Of a DNA stretch of 64,000 bases, positions 50,153-63,840 are shown one piece after another. Under the pieces are notes generated by a model that worked only from the letters and a program-made list of their open reading frames with translations, was not told the DNA's origin and did not search any database. The stretch's first letter is position 1, and every line of letters begins with the position of its first letter. Made by a program: the position numbers and the translations under genes. Origin of the DNA: Saccopteryx bilineata (taxonomy: Eukaryota > Chordata > Mammalia > Chiroptera > Emballonuridae); the NCBI RefSeq assembly GCF_036850765.1, contig NC_089491.1, positions 187,219,520 to 187,283,519 of the forward strand. Reading direction: 5' to 3'.

Positions 50153-50525
50153 GCTGTGTGGTCTTCTGAAGCTGCTATAACAAAGTACCACAGATGGGCT
50201 AAACAGGAGATGATTATTTTCTTACAGTTCTTGAGGCTAGAATCCAAGATCAAGGTGTCAGCAGGATTGGTTTTATTCTGGGGCCTCTTGGCTTATAAAC
50301 AGCCATTTTTCCCCATTGTGTTCATGTAGTCTTCCCCTTAAGTGTCTAATCTTTTCTTATAAAAACACCAGTCATATTAGATTAGGGCCTATCATTGACC
50401 TCACTTTGCCTTTGTCACCTCTTTAAAGGCCCCATCTCCAAATACAGTCACAATCTGTGGTGCTGCAGGTTAGGACTTTGGGGACACAGGAATTTTGGGG
50501 AGGATACAGTTCAGCCCCCAAGACC
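50153..50525 (-). mobile_element. MLT1-type MaLR LTR, antisense
   Basis: Reverse complement of the MLT1 series: GCTGCTATAACAAAGTACCACAG, AGTTCTTGAGGCTAGAATCC, AAGATCAAGGTGTCAGCAGG, CACCAGTCATATTAGATTAGGG, CCATCTCCAAATACAGTCACA, and GGAATTTTGGGGAGGATACAG. An ancient eutherian insertion. Confidence 0.85.
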
Positions 50526-51021
50526 CATTATGTGATTGTACCACAGTTATGGTCCTATTACTTTGATGGACGTTTTGATTGTCTTTGGTTTTATACTGTT
50601 ACAAACAATTCAGCTGTGAACATTTTTATACTGTACAGTGGTGCAAATGTGTAAGCTTCCCTAGGCCAGGATGGAGCATTCCATCCTAGGAGTGATCGCT
50701 AGGGCATGTCGTATTGCTGGAGCATCAGTAGATAACCCAGTCTGTCTCTTCACTGGCATGCCAGTTTCACCCCTGCCAGCACTGTGTGAGAAGTCCTGTT
50801 GTTTCATATTTTTCCTACAGTTGGTTTTGACAGGCTGTTTCATTTATACCATTGTCTTGGTGTAAACTATTCTGGTTTAGTTTGAATTTCCTTTATTGTT
50901 AAAGAATTAAATATCTTTTCCTTTACTTACTGGCCATTTGAATTTTGTACTTTTACTGTATTTACAGTGTGTTTTGATAAATAACATCCTAATTTTAATG
51001 TGGTCAGCTTATCAATTTTTT

Positions 51022-51248
51022 ACTGATTTTAATTTATTGTGTTTACATAGATTCTAGTGTCCCCCCGAATACATCCTCCCCCTCCCCCGTGTCCTCCCCT
51101 TGCCTCCCTCCCCCCAACACCCTCCCCCCTTCCCTCCTGGATTTGCTTTTCTGCTCTCTATAACACTGTTATATGTATATAATTTCACCAATCTCTTTCC
51201 TTTCTCTGATCTCCCATCATCCCCTTTCCTTCTGTCCGCTTTTAATCG
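51022..51248 (-). mobile_element. 5'-truncated L1 3' end, antisense
   Basis: The sequence ATTTTAATTTATTGTGTTTACATAG, a C-rich tract (51060-51140), and ATTTGCTTTTCTGCTCTC parallel the 3' UTR at 7013-7210 of the large antisense L1. Confidence 0.7.
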
Positions 51249-51249
51249 T

Positions 51250-51930
51250 GTATGCATGCACGTGTGCACACACATGAGAGAGACAAAGACAGAGATATAG
51301 GAAGGAAGAGAGATGAGAAGCATCAACTTATAGTTGAGTCATTTTACTTGTTCATTGATTGCTGCTTTTGTGTGCCTTGACCGGGGAGTTCAAGCTAAGC
51401 CAGTGTGACCCCTTGCTCAAGCGAACAAACTTTGGGTTCAAGCCAGTGATCATAGGATGAAGTTGATGATCCCATGTTCACACTGGCGACTCCATGCTCA
51501 AGCTGGATGAGTCCACGCTCAAGCCATTAACCTCAGTGTTTTGTACCTGGGACCTCAGCATCCCAGGTCGACCCTCTATCTCAGGGGTCGGGAACCTATG
51601 GCTCGCGAGCCAGATGTGGCTTTTTTGATGGCTGCATCTGGCTCACAGACAAATCTTTAATAAAAAAATAATGTTAAAAATATAAAATATTCTCATGTAT
51701 TACAATCCATTTATTTTCTACCGCTCATGTTCATGGTTGCGGGTGGCTGGAGCCGATCACAGCTGTCCTTCAGGACAACACCAAATTTTTATTGGATAAT
51801 GCGTAACGTACATGGGTCATTGTATGGCTCTCACGAAATTACATTTTAAAATATGTGGCGTTCATGGCTCTCTCAGCCAGAAAGATTACCGACCCCTGCT
51901 CTATCTCCTGCACCAGTCAGACATCAGTCT
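51250..51930 (-). mobile_element. Long-form bat SINE, antisense, split by a hAT element
   Basis: GAGAGAGACAAAGACAGAG, GATGAGAAGCATCAACTTATAG, repeated CTCAAGC(C/G) units, and a head completed on the right of the hAT (51907-51925, CCTGCACCAGTCAGAC). Confidence 0.85.
51582..51898. mobile_element. Non-autonomous hAT element, fifth family
   Basis: Termini CAGGGGTCGGGAACC and TTACCGACCCCTG. The exact 8-bp duplication CTCTATCT lies at 51574-51581 and 51899-51906. 317 bp with AATAAAAAAATAATG near the left end and no ORF. Inserted near the end of the SINE head. Confidence 0.95.
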
Positions 51931-51954
51931 TTTCCTTTGTAGTCTATTTTTTAA

Positions 51955-52295
51955 ATATATATTTTAAAGTAAATCAGAAAAAAACAAGAACTACATGATT
52001 CCATACATTGGTGGAACATAAAAACGAGACTAAGAGACATGGACAAGAGTGTGGTGGTTACCAGGGGTGGGGGGAGGGAGGACATGGGAGGGAGGGAGGG
52101 AGAGAGTTAGGGGGAGGAGAAGGGGCACAGAGAACTAGATAGAGAGTGGCGGAGGACAATCTGACTTTGGCGAGGGGTATGCAACATAATTTAATGACAA
52201 AATAACCTAGACATGTTTTCTTTGAATATATGTACCCTGATTTATTAATGTCATCCCATTACCATTAATAAAAATTTATTAAAAAAAATATATAT
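51955..52295 (+). mobile_element. 5'-truncated young L1 3' end, sense
   Basis: Ends ORF2 with the codons for a terminal ...SEISKSEK-like segment (AAATCAGAAAAAAACAAG), then 3' UTR text ACTACATGATTCCATACATTGG, a purine-rich G tract (52067-52130), and ATTAATGTCATCCCATTACC with A-rich tail. It corresponds to 11165-11480 in reverse. Confidence 0.85.
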
Positions 52296-52299
52296 ATAT

Positions 52300-53816
<1,517 letters not shown>

Positions 53817-54046
53817 TAAAAATGATTTGTGACCTTAGAGTTTAGTCATCGATTTGGCAGGAGGACTGGTCTGAAAGTTAGTGTAGTTATTAGCCCTCAG
53901 TGTGAGAGCAGCCACCCATTTCCTTGTAATGATTTCCCATTTGTCTTGTTTTTTTCTACATATAACTTCATTGTCCATTGTTCGATGAATAATTACATAA
54001 CAATATGGACACCTTTCTATCCTGTGATTTTTAAGAAATTATTGAA

Positions 54047-54235
54047 GCCCTGGCCAGGTAGCTCAGTTGGTGAGAGCATTGTCCCACCATGCCAAGGTTG
54101 TGGGTTCCATCCCAGGTCAGGGAGCATACAAGGAGTAAGCAATCAATGCATAAATAAGTGGAACAAAAAGTTAATGTTTCTCTCTTTCTCTCTCCCTCTT
54201 CCTCTCTAAAAAAAAATAATAATAAAAATTATTTT
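54047..54235 (+). mobile_element. VES SINE, sense, older subfamily
   Basis: GCCCTGGCCAGGTAGCTCAG head, GAGAGCATTGTCCCACCATG, GTGGGTTCCATCCCAGGTCAGG, AATCAATGCATAAATAAG and CT and A-rich ends. Confidence 0.9.
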
Positions 54236-54653
54236 TAAAAATTGTGTCTAACTTTATAATAACTTTGACAACCTCAGGTTTATTTAGTCCTAATTGGAGC
54301 CTAGCCACATCAACATAAAATAATATCATTCATATGTATTTATATATATATATATATATATAAATATATAAATTTCCCTTTCAATTTAGTGATACCGTAA
54401 TTTTTAGACAGTTTATATCACTCAGTGAAGAGGACTCTCTTCTTTCAGTTCTTACTTTTCTAATAATACTTAAATTGACATCAGTGGCCTTTCTTTAAAA
54501 CCTCAACATCTATTTTTCTGACTTTTTCTACTGGTATTCTTTCTGTGGGCATCTAAGTTTAGTGACATACAATTAGCCCATAATAGTTTCTACTATCACT
54601 ATAGTAATATATATAAAAATTTGAAGTTTTGATTGACTTGTCCTAATAGCTTT

Positions 54654-54846
54654 AAAAACATTTTTTTTTAATTTATTGATTTTAGAGAAGAAAGGGGGGC
54701 TGGAGAATGGGAGATAAAAATAGCGATTTGTTCTTTCACTTACTTATACATTCATTGATTGATTCTTATATGGCCCTAATTGGGGATCAAACCCACAACC
54801 TTGGCGTATCAAGAGGATACTAACCAACTGAGCTACCCAACCAGGG
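54654..54846 (-). mobile_element. VES SINE, antisense
   Basis: Ends with the reverse complement of GGCCCTGGTTGGGTAGCTCAG. The duplication CCTAATAGCTTT lies at 54642-54653 and 54847-54858. It faces the sense VES at 54047, so the two can pair in the pre-mRNA. Confidence 0.92.
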
Positions 54847-55354
54847 CCTAATAGCTTTTTCATGAGCACTAATTGTCCATTTTTTTTGAAACCTTCATAG
54901 TGATTTACAAGTGATCAGAATGGATCTGAAAAGAGGATCTGGGGAGGTCAGATTTTTTTTATCCCTTTAGTTGCCTATAAATTCTCTGTATAAGGAATTT
55001 CAAATTCAGTATGTACAGATAAATTCATGTTCTAGAGGGAGAGGTTCCTGGCTTTTCCTCTAATTAGGTTGTAGACAAACCGTTATAAGATTTGAGTTAT
55101 CTTAACATTTAGCCATATGTTCATTTCCAGGTGTACAATTCAGTATTTCAGAATTTGACTTCAGTTTTCTAAACTTTTTGGCTGTCTTTGGGGAACAAGT
55201 GGGAAAAATTCAGTATTTTCTGAACCCAGCATGGACTCTTAGAATTCATTAACCAGACATTTTATGTTGTCTTCTGCCTTCTGTTTTAACCTTTCTGAAC
55301 CCTCAAAATGTCTCTGAGCTAGAAAAGTCTGTGCAGCAGCATCAAAACATATAA

Positions 55355-55645
<291 letters not shown>

Positions 55646-56487
55646 ATTTCTTTTAGCTCCTCCATTTTTGGTATTTTTGTTTATTAAATGTGAAGAAATT
55701 TCTGCATTTAAAGAAAATAGGTTTGAAACTTGTCATTGGAGAGATTTTCACTTAAAGGCAAACAACCTAAATCGACAAAGTATAAATGTAGCTGAAAGAG
55801 AAGAGAGGCTTATATAGAGAGCCAAAGGTTCCCGTCACCTGGCTGTGCTGATGTCCCACACGTTCCCACCTAGTGTTACACCTGGAACCTGGTGTCAGGG
55901 CGGTGGGAGAAGGGATCAGTGTGCTATTGCTTAAACCTGTTTACAAAAGATTCAGAAGGACCTCTATTTCTCACTTGCATTTGTTGTGTTTTTCTATTCT
56001 TTGCTCTAAATGTGAGGGATTGATATATGTTGACTTTTAACATCAAAACTGAGTTTGTGTCAGATTTATTATTTGTTAAGAATAATACTTTTGGATTAAA
56101 TAATGAATTTGCTAGTTCAAACTCTAGAATTTAGCTATTTATTGTTAGAGTCTATCTTATGATTTGAATTTTTACCTTTCCTTCCCCCACCATTTCTTCT
56201 ATTAGTTCCTTAGTCATGTATTGAGCTCTAGGTAAGAATATCTTCATGCTTTTTTTAAAGCCATTTTGCCAGGTTGTTTTTCTGGTATTTAGTATTCATA
56301 TTTTTTACCTATTCTCATATTTCATATTAGAAGGGTGGAGAGAATATTATGATACAAAGCACTTCTTCATTCTAGACCTCTTAAGTTTGTTTCAATATGG
56401 TCAAACAGATAAACTCGTTATTTTTTTCAGCTGTAACATTGTTTGATTTTGGTTTAATTTGACTTTTATATTCTAAATAAATACTTT

Positions 56488-56645
56488 GCCCTGTCTGGGT
56501 AGCTCACTTGGTTAGAGTGTTGTCCTGATACACCAATGTTGTGGGTTCGATCCCCAATCAGGGCACATACAAGAATCAACCAATGAGTGCATAATTAAGT
56601 GGAACAGCAAATTGATGTTTCTCACTCTCTCTCTAAAGTCAATAA
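56488..56645 (+). mobile_element. VES SINE, sense, in the 3' UTR
   Basis: GCCCTGTCTGGGTAGCTCAC head, GTGGGTTCGATCCCCAATCAGG, AGAATCAACCAATGAGTGC. The exact 15-bp duplication CTAAATAAATACTTT lies at 56473-56487 and 56646-56660. The duplication brought a second ATAAATAC copy into the UTR. Confidence 0.95.
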
Positions 56646-57344
56646 CTAAATAAATACTTTAATATTCTGAACAAGTCTACTCTTTTGTAGCTAATGCAAA
56701 ACAGACAATACAATTTATAGTTTTCCAGACAGCTTGTTTAACAAAATAACATTGTACATAATGCATGATGTTCATTTTAAAATTTTTAAATTTTTCTTTG
56801 TCAAGGTTGAGAACTTTTACACATGGTAAGAAGATTAGATAGAAATCTGCCGTGCTCATTAAGTTCAGCAGGAATTAGACAAAGAGGCCAGAAAAAGTAG
56901 ATGGCATGTATCTAATTACAAGTAGAGTGAGCCTTCTTGTGATAGAAATTACATTTGTTTAAAATTACATTTATCCTGTTTTGATTGGGCAACCTATGCT
57001 TTAGTGGTCAAACTTTTAAATTTGTATTTGATGATATCCTGAATTCTCAATTTTGGAGAACATCTACTAGTTTAAAACTTAAAATAAGATAACTCATTAG
57101 ACATTAAAAACAAAACAAAACAAAAAACCTCTTAGTATCTTAAGAGATTTTTTTGTTACTAAGAACTATGTAATTTTCAGATAATTTAAGTGTGACTATA
57201 AACTCCAGTATTCATCTAATGCTATAATTACCCTCCTTTTCTCTGATGCATAGATTATAGAAGTTTAAATCATAATTATTTTTAGATTTTAAAATCATGA
57301 TTTTATTTTAATTAAATTACTCCATCATAAAAATTGAGATGAGG

Positions 57345-58690
57345 GGTTCCTTTTATTCATTTTCTTCTGTCCATTTTTATTTTTATATATTTTTTATTTT
57401 TAAATTATTTTTTATTTTTCTATTACAGTTGACATACAATATTATATTAGTTTCAGGTGTACAACCCAGTGATTAGACATTGTATAATCTGCTAAGTGAT
57501 CATCCCAATAAATATGGTCTGACACCTTACATAGTTATTAGAATATTATTGACTGTATTCCCCATGCTGTACTTTATATCCCCATGATTATAATTTAATT
57601 ACTAATCTGTACTACTTAATTTCTTCACCTTTTCAACACCCCCTTAACCTCCCTCCTGTCTGGCAGCCATCAAAATGGTCTCTGTATCTTTGAGCCTGTT
57701 TCTGTTCTGCTCATTTATTTGTTTTTTAGATTTGATTGCTGCCAGATACGTATTTATTGCCATTTTATTGTTCATATTTTTTACCTGGTTTTATCTTCTT
57801 CTTTAACATTTCATGTAATACTGGTTTGGTGGTGATGAATTCCTTTAGCTTTTTCTTCTCTGGGAAGCTCTTGATATGTCCTTTAATTCTAATAATAGTT
57901 TTTCTAGGTAGAGTGATCTTGGTTGTAGGTTCTTGCTTTTGTCACTTTAAATATTTATTGCCAGTTCCTTCTGATCTGCAAAGTTTCTATTGAGAAATCC
58001 ATTGACAGTTTTATGGGAGCTCCCATATAGGTAATTAACTGCTTTTCTCTTGCTGCTTTTAAGATTCTCTCTTGGTCTTGAACCTTTTGCGTTTTAACTG
58101 TGATGTGTCTTGGTGTTGACCTCTTGGTTCATCTTGTTTGGGACTCTGCATTTCTTGGATTTGTATATCTATTTCTTTCACCAGGTTAGGGGAGTTTTCT
58201 GTCATTATTTTTTCAAATGGGTTTTCAATTTCTTGCTCCTGTCTTCCCCTTCTGGCACCCTCAACGATGTGAATGTTGGTATGCTTGAAGTTGTCCCAAA
58301 GACTCCTTACACTGTTTTCATTTTTGGGGGGATTCTATTTTCTTTTTGGGGTTATGATTGGGTGTTTTTGCTTCCTTATATTCCAAATTGCTGATTTGAT
58401 TCTTGGCTTTACTACTCCACTGTTGATTCCCTGTAAAAATATTCTCTATTTCAGTTGGTGTATCCTTCAGTTTTGACTGGCTCTTTTCTATGGTTTCTGT
58501 GTTCTCTTTGTTGAAGTTTTCATTAAATTCATCTACTCCTCCCCTAATTTCACTGAGCATCTTTATGACCAGTGTTTTGAACTCTGCATCTAGTAGATTG
58601 TCTCCATTTTGTTTAGTTCTTTTTCTGGAGTTTTCTTCTGTTCTTTCATATGGGACATGTTTCTTTCATTTTCAACTAAAGAAATCCCAT
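57345..58690 (-). mobile_element. HAL1-like or internally deleted L1, antisense
   Basis: The left part is an antisense L1 3' end (57405-57720, TTACAGTTGACATACAATATT and CAGGTGTACAAC). From about 57730 it continues directly with ORF1-like antisense text (TTTCATGTAATACTGGTTTGG, GGGAAGCTCTTGATATG, and the 58560-58318 frame with coiled-coil-like acid/basic text). ORF2 is absent. Whether this is a true HAL1 family or a one-off deletion cannot be told from one copy. Confidence 0.75.
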
Positions 58691-60020
58691 TAAGATAATC
58701 TTGCAAACTATTGCATCCAATAACATATTTTCCTGAAGTCCTAAAACATTAGTGCTTTGATTGCTATACCTTGTTTGTGTACTTTAGCTGATTAGTTAGA
58801 CCATTTATCTAGGTTTTGTGTTACTTGTCTCGGCATGCATTTAATTTTTTTTAAATTCTTGATGGATAATGATATGGTAATTGTGATTTAAAACATTATT
58901 AGTTAAGCAGTATTTGGATACACAAGCTTCCTGAAAGGTTATCTTACCAAGTAAAGTGAGTCAATGTGCTTTTTAATTTTTTTGTTTACTACTTTGCTCT
59001 GTTAGTGCATGGTGACTGCTCTGTGTATCTTCAGCCCCTAGAACCACCTTGTGGAAACCCCTCAGGTGTTCTGTCTAGCCTTGGCAGTGTATTGTATGTA
59101 AACCATCTTCATTGCTAGTGTGTTGCTTTACTTAGAATTAAAGTGTTGTGTTTTATTTCTTTTTCCTATGCTGCATTATCAAATTAGAGAAGTTTGGTTT
59201 CTCTAATTCATCTGAAAGCATGAGTATTTTGGGTTCTGCAACACTACAGTGTAGGATTAAGGTTTTGCAGTTCTGTCTTGCAGACATCTGATCAGATAGT
59301 GCATTCAGCAGACTTGCTTTGGGAGTTTACTGTGTAAAAGAGCCTGGGTGGGAGTTCTGTGCTTACAGAGTTGGACCAGACAGCACAGATCCGACTGGGT
59401 ACTTTCCATATTGCACAGTATAGCTTTGGCTCCAACTAATTAAATGAATTCAGGTCATAAATGGAGAGGCACAGTAATCTGGGTATGTTTTAGAAAGATA
59501 ATAGTTAAAAGGTTTTCTCTTTTTGTCTCTTTAAATCTGTTCTTAAGTTAGAACTGATAGCTGTTTATTAGAACAATATAACTTACAGATCAGGCTATTT
59601 TTTGAATCATTTTTGTCATTTCCTAAGCTATGTTTATTATAAACATGTCCACATGTAATTATGATAAACATGTAAACATGTTACATGTTGTTTGTAAGTA
59701 TTTTGCTCTCAATATTTCATTTTTAAGGGAATTAATATTGATGAAATATACTAGACAAGTAGTCCTTTAATGTAGGCTGAAACCTTCTAGTAATGCAGGT
59801 TGACAGTAGACAGTGGCATCACAGACTTTGTCTTCTGGTCAGTCACTTTATAGGTATTGCAGAGTGACAAACCTACTTGGGCTCGGACTGTGGTCTCTAG
59901 AAATGCCAGGATAGCTTGGAAGAGGACACATACGTGGTCTAGCTGCATAATTTGGGGCTTCATTTGTACTCCCAAGATTGAAGTTTTTAGGATATATTTG
60001 ACTGTCAAAAATAGGCTGAA

Positions 60021-60414
60021 GCCCTGGCCAGTTGGCTCAGTGGTAGAGCGTCGGCCTGGCGTGAGGGGGACCCAGGTTCGATTCCCGGCCAGGGCACATA
60101 GGAGAAGCGCCCATTTGCTTCTCCACCCCCCCCCTTCCTCTCTGTCTCTCTCTTCCCCTCCCGCAGCCAAGGCTCCATTGGAGCAAAGATGGCCCGGGCG
60201 CTGGGGATGGCTCCTTGGCCTCTGCCCCAGGCGCTAGAGTGGCTCTGGTCACGGCAAAGCGACGCCCCCTGGTGGACAGAGTGTCGCCCCTGGTGGGCGT
60301 GCTGGGTGGATCCCGGTCGGGCGCATGCAGGAGTCTGTCTCTCCCCATGCGGGAGTCTGACTGTCTCTCCCCGTTTCCAGCTTCAGAAAAATACAAAAAA
60401 AAAAAAAAAAAAAA
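60021..60414 (+). mobile_element. VES SINE, sense, young, in the 3' UTR
   Basis: GCCCTGGCCAGTTGGCTCAG, GGTTCGATTCCCGGCCAGGG, GGCTCCATTGGAGCAAAGATGG, TTCCAGCTTCAGAAAAATAC and an A-run. The duplication AGGCTGAA lies at 60013-60020 and 60415-60422. ORFs at 59857-60237 and 60037-60396 fall in it and are not genes. Confidence 0.94.
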
Positions 60415-62308
60415 AGGCTGAAATCAGTAATTACTCAAAAAGTGAGCAGGCAAGTGTCTTATGAATCTACTATGAACAAACATACAGATACCTCAGGAAA
60501 AATAAATGTGTGTGTACAACCCAGATATACAATATTATTGTCACTCTTTCACTTTGTTACATGTAGCCTGACTATTGAATATGAAATTATTGGTAGTTTT
60601 TAGGTTTGGAGCAGCTTGTGTTTATATGAATTTTTGCCAAGGAGTTTCTGTGTTGAATTCATTGTGTGCATCATAAAATGAATCATGTGACATGGTTATG
60701 TTTCTGTCTCCCCAACCCCAACTTGAGATGCAGTGAAGGACTTAGGCAGGCATTTCATACTGTGTGGGCTCTGGCTCCTTCAGTATTGTCTTGACTATTG
60801 AGTCTTTTTTGTGTAATAGTAGATTCCCACTCTTCCTTTGACCTTACTGAAAGCATTAAGGATATTTGCTTGCTTTTTCCAAGAAACGGCCACTTTAACT
60901 TGTAACAATAGTAATTATTTTAATTTCTTAACTTTCTGGTTGTATAATATTCTTTACATACTACTTAATTTGTGATACACATAATATTTATGTGAATCTC
61001 AGAATCTGTCACAATAGAAAAGTAGGAATTACAGTTGGAGGGAATGTTAGGGGATAAAGATAAACTTCAAATGTTTCATTCTCATCTCTATTAATTACTT
61101 TTGCAGAAAAAGCTAAAAACTGTTATAATGATTGTGTTTACTTATTTGTACTTTTAATTAGATTTTTATACTTAGTTAATTTTTTAGACATTGCTTTTAG
61201 TATTATTTCTTAATGTGGAAACTGTATATATATTTAAAAAATAAAATCCCTAAGATAATAGTTATATTTGTAAACATTCACAAATTAACAATAATTCTTT
61301 GAATTTTTAATTGATTTTTAGGTTCCAGACAACTCTAGCTTAAATATTTCTAAATGTCTAGGTGACTCATTAATAAAATAGAAAAAAAATATTAATGTCA
61401 TAAAATTAATTCTTTTTATTTTACCTTTCTCATTCCTTGACTGACCTTATTTTATATGTGTATATAAATAACTTGGATACTGCCTTGTCACCAGCAGTGT
61501 ATAGTTTGTACATTTGGAAATTTGGCACAACAAATAGGAAATTAACATAGAGGTTTTCCTCCAGTAAAAGGGATCTCACTTGATTTTATGCTCAAAACTA
61601 TAAAATGCACTTTTGTTTTACAACCTCTGAAATGACTGTTGCCCTCTGAAAAACCTGCATCTTTGCACATGTTATTTCCAGAGTCTACCTCAGTTAACCA
61701 GGCTTACGTCATGTTAGGCGGGAAGGAGTTGAAGCTGTACCTAAACTCAGTTCATAGTCCATGCAGATTGTTTCCTTCTTTCTTCTCTTACCTCCTCCCA
61801 CTGATCTTTTTCCTTTTTTTTAACCCTGAAATTTTTATTTAAAATATTTGTCTTTCTTTCTTTGGCAAAGCCACGTATTCCAAATTAAGCTTCTATGAAA
61901 TGTCTGAATTATTCTTCCCGTCTTTGTTATGACCAGCTTCCTAGTTTCTCACAACTTCATGAATACATGCTAATGTGCAACATTGAAGTCTGGGAAAGAA
62001 CTAGTTTCCATTCTCGGAGAACCTGAGTACCACATGAAAATGCACAGGAATGGACCCACATTGTCCAGCAGGTGGTCGGCAGCAAAGCTGCCTTAACTCT
62101 CATGGTGTGGACTGTGTCCAGCGAGATCACGTCACTGCGTGTTATGATGGTTTGTAAGTGTGCTGTTGAGATTTTTGTTTGTGTTTGTCTCCCAGTATTT
62201 TGAACTTAATTTAAAGAAAGATGTTTCTAAATTGTATTTATTAAATGTGATTTTCTTTACATTTTGTGCTGCTACTTTGCTAGTTTCATGAGCTTAGTTG
62301 TGTTTGAT

Positions 62309-62314
62309 AATAAA
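62309..62314 (+). promoter_or_regulatory. Candidate polyadenylation signal of KATNAL1
   Basis: AATAAA in GATAATAAATTTC, followed within 10-40 bases by TTATTTGTTGATGTTTTC and TTTGTGGTG, a GU-rich downstream element. Other AATAAA hexamers in the UTR have weaker downstream context. Cleavage would fall near 62330. Confidence 0.5.
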
Positions 62315-62335
62315 TTTCTAGAGTGTTATTTGTTG

Positions 62336-62654
62336 ATGTTTTCTTTGTGGTGCATATTGATGTACAGTCACTGGTCCACTCACTGTCACTACTGGGAGTA
62401 ACAAATCATACACTAGTAAGAAGTGGCTTTCACAGGATTTTAGTTCTGACAGAGTCACATGTCATAAATGACATTCGTGTTTGTCATGTGTTACACAAAT
62501 ACTTGCAAGGTTGATGCAGGTGAGGTGAGTGACTTTTCAGCTATTTGAACTGGTAACAAATGCACTTGTGTCATCTGTGGTGCATCAGGCAAAATGGATG
62601 CTCCATATGATGCATTTTCCAAATGACTGTATCTGGTTTTAAGAGGCCCCAAAA
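62336..62654 (+). other. Unique intergenic DNA
   Basis: No repeat terminus recognised. Confidence 0.4.
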
Positions 62655-63570
62655 TTGTTTTTAAATTAACAGATTTTATTATTTTTTTTAGCACTTTTAG
62701 GTTTATAGAAAAATTTATAGACGGTGAGGAGAGTTCTCATATACTTTCTCCCTCCACTCCTCTAGTCCCTTTTCATTAATATCTTGCTTTGGTGTGGTAT
62801 ATATGTTATAATGAAATTCATGTGACACATGATTATTACTAAAGTTCATAGTTTACATTAGGGTTCATTCTGCGTTGTACAGTTCAGTGGGCTTTGCCAA
62901 AACATAATGTCATGTACACACCATTACAGTGTCACGCAGAAGTTTCATTGCCTTTAAAGTCTTCTGTGCTCACCTGTCATTCCTCCCCCTCTCCCTAACC
63001 TTTGGCAACCATCGATCTTTTAGTGTCTCTATAGTTTGCCTTTTCCAGAATGTCATAAGGTTGGAATAATATGGTAAATAGCCTTTTTAGACATGCTTCT
63101 TTTGCTTAGCAATATGCATTTTAGCGGCCTGATAGACTATTTTTCTGTCTACTGTGGAAAATATTCCATCACAAGGGTGTACCAATTTGTTTATTTGTGT
63201 ACCTACTGAAGGACATTGTAGTTGCCTTCAAGTTTTAGCAATTAGAAATAAAAGTGCAATCAACATTCATGTGCAGGTTTTTATGTGGACCTGCCTATTT
63301 CAGTAAATAGGAGGTGCAGTTGCTGGAATGTAGGATAAGAGTGTGTAAAATTTTGTAAGAAAATGCCAAACCATCTCCACAGTGACTGCACTGTTTGCAT
63401 TCCCAGCAGTAGTGAGAGAGTGCACATCCTCACCAGCACTTCGTGTTGTCGGTGCTCTGATTCTTCCCTTCTGATGGGTGTGCAGTGGCATCTCGTGCTG
63501 TGTTCACTTCCAGTTCTCTAACGACCTGATGCTGAATATTTTCTCATGTGCTTATCTCTTTCTAATTAAT
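62655..63570 (-). repeat. Ancient L1M fragment, antisense
   Basis: Text such as TTTTTTTAGCACTTTTAGG, ATTACAGTGTCACGCAGAAG, GTTTGCCTTTTCCAGAATGTC, AGTTGCTGGAATGTAGGATAAG, CTCACCAGCACTTCGTGTTG and GATGGGTGTGCAGTGGCATC follows the antisense 3' half of an old mammalian L1. Confidence 0.75.
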
Positions 63571-63840
63571 TTTTATGGAAACCCTCCTAAAATGTATCAC
63601 ACTTTTTCTCTGACTTTTTAAAATAGACAATATGAACCTAAACTTTTCTTTCTGATTCAGAGTTATCCACATGATATGTTACCCTCAGCAGATAGTGAAC
63701 GGTTACAAGGCTTTTCAGCCCATCACTAAGTGGTCTCTGAGTTTTGGTGTTTGATTTTATAGCATTTTTACTCCTCTGTAATCAGGCCGTCAACCTCTAC
63801 TTCTCTTCCAGTTCCCTACCTCCAGTCTGGTGAAACCTAG

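Larger units (their letters stand above)
49780..51020 (-). repeat. Ancient L1M fragment, antisense, split by an MLT1 LTR
   Basis: Left half: TTGTGTCTTGCTGCTTTTGCTC and GATTCCCCCATGTTTTGAC. Right half, from about 50530: TGGACGTTTTGATTGTC, CAATTCAGCTGTGAACATT and GGAGTGATCGCTAGGGCATG. Together they follow the antisense 3' region of an old L1. Confidence 0.65.
55646..62335 (+). other. Probable KATNAL1 3' UTR
   Basis: About 6.7 kb from the stop to a plausible polyadenylation site near 62330. There is no other gene in the stretch. Three later insertions lie in it (VES at 56488-56645, the HAL1-like element at about 57345-58690 and VES at 60021-60414). Without them it is about 4.8 kb, which fits my recollection that KATNAL1 has a long UTR. 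The 3' limit is an inference. Confidence 0.55.

Noticed and set aside
50093..50329. Repeated YLFI frame resembling a membrane protein
   Set aside because: It comes from the (ATTT)n microsatellite read through into an MLT1 LTR.
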